The translations under genes and the position numbers were made by a program. Under the pieces are notes generated by a model. The model ran no database searches and was not told the DNA's origin. It worked only from the letters and a program-made list of their open reading frames with translations. From Phycisphaerales bacterium (GTDB lineage: Bacteria > Planctomycetota > Phycisphaerae > Phycisphaerales > SM1A02): 5,827 nucleotides of DNA. Shown one piece after another: positions 5,693 through 5,827 of the stretch (the stretch's first letter is position 1; every line of letters begins with the position of its first letter). Where the stretch lies: contig DOVP01000256.1 in assembly GCA_003520025.1 (NCBI GenBank), forward strand, positions 1-5,827, written 5' to 3'.

Positions 5693-5827
5693 TTACTCGT
5701 CCACGCACGGGCCCCAAGACGCCAAGATGTACAGCAGATCCTCCGTCCCCACGACGCCGTCGCCGGTCACATCTGCTACACACGGATCATCTTCGCACGG
5801 CCCCCATGCACCAGCCAGAATCAGCAG
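5693..5827 (-). CDS. Dockerin-type protein, C-terminal 44 residues (gene cut by right edge)
   Basis: Reading the minus strand from the right edge gives an open frame of 44 codons ending in TAA (+ strand TTA at 5693-5695). It begins with the helix end of one dockerin repeat (LLILAGAWGPC), then a short linker with a second Cys (EDDPC), then a second calcium loop DVTGDGVVGTED followed by LLYILASWGPCVDE. The match with the end of the converging gene (AW-GPC...C, loop, helix, W) is clear at protein level, so this is the tail of another secreted planctomycete protein; its main domain is outside the window. The second loop is weaker than normal: Thr stands at loop position 3 and Gly at position 9, where Asn/Asp and Asp are usual. 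It is too short for many gene finders, but the frame is supported by the motif. Confidence 0.85.
   Translation of the reverse strand: MLILAGAWGPCEDDPCVADVTGDGVVGTEDLLYILASWGPCVDE

Overview
The window looks like ordinary chromosomal DNA from a GC-rich planctomycete, most likely class Phycisphaerae. That inference rests on two secreted proteins ending in dockerin-like repeats of the GDVNGDGVVD...WGPC type, a small exported protein ending in a PEP-CTERM-like tail with a run of arginines, and a secreted amidohydrolase pair of the imidazolonepropionase-related (COG1228-like) kind. No rRNA, tRNA, CRISPR array, insertion sequence or phage gene is visible. I see no clearly new multi-gene system.

Layout. 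Positions 3-482 are the 3' end of an amidohydrolase gene, which overlaps by 4 nt a second amidohydrolase-like gene (479-1768) that has a signal peptide but no HxH metal motif; these two form an operon. A 289-nt leader with hairpins and a C10 tract follows, then a 185-residue exported protein with a PEP-CTERM-like tail (2058-2615). A short in-frame leader ORF (2673-2759) with a good ribosome binding site ends 6 nt before the GTG start of a Sad/YneI-like succinate-semialdehyde dehydrogenase (2766-4145). Convergent to it, with a 3-nt gap, is a glycine-zipper lipoprotein with a coiled-coil tail (4149-4499, minus). From a 157-nt divergent intergenic region starts a secreted dockerin-type protein (4657-5691). 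One nucleotide beyond its stop lies the end of another dockerin-type gene on the minus strand (5693-5827, cut by the window edge).

Apart from the amidohydrolase pair, the genes do not form an obvious pathway. Four or five of the products are exported or lipid-anchored, while the dehydrogenase is cytosolic. The points most worth a second look are the coupled leader ORF before the dehydrogenase, the metal-ligand-poor amidohydrolase partner, the tail-to-tail dockerin genes with a conserved Cys pair between the calcium loops, and the C10 tract in the leader of the PEP-CTERM-like gene.
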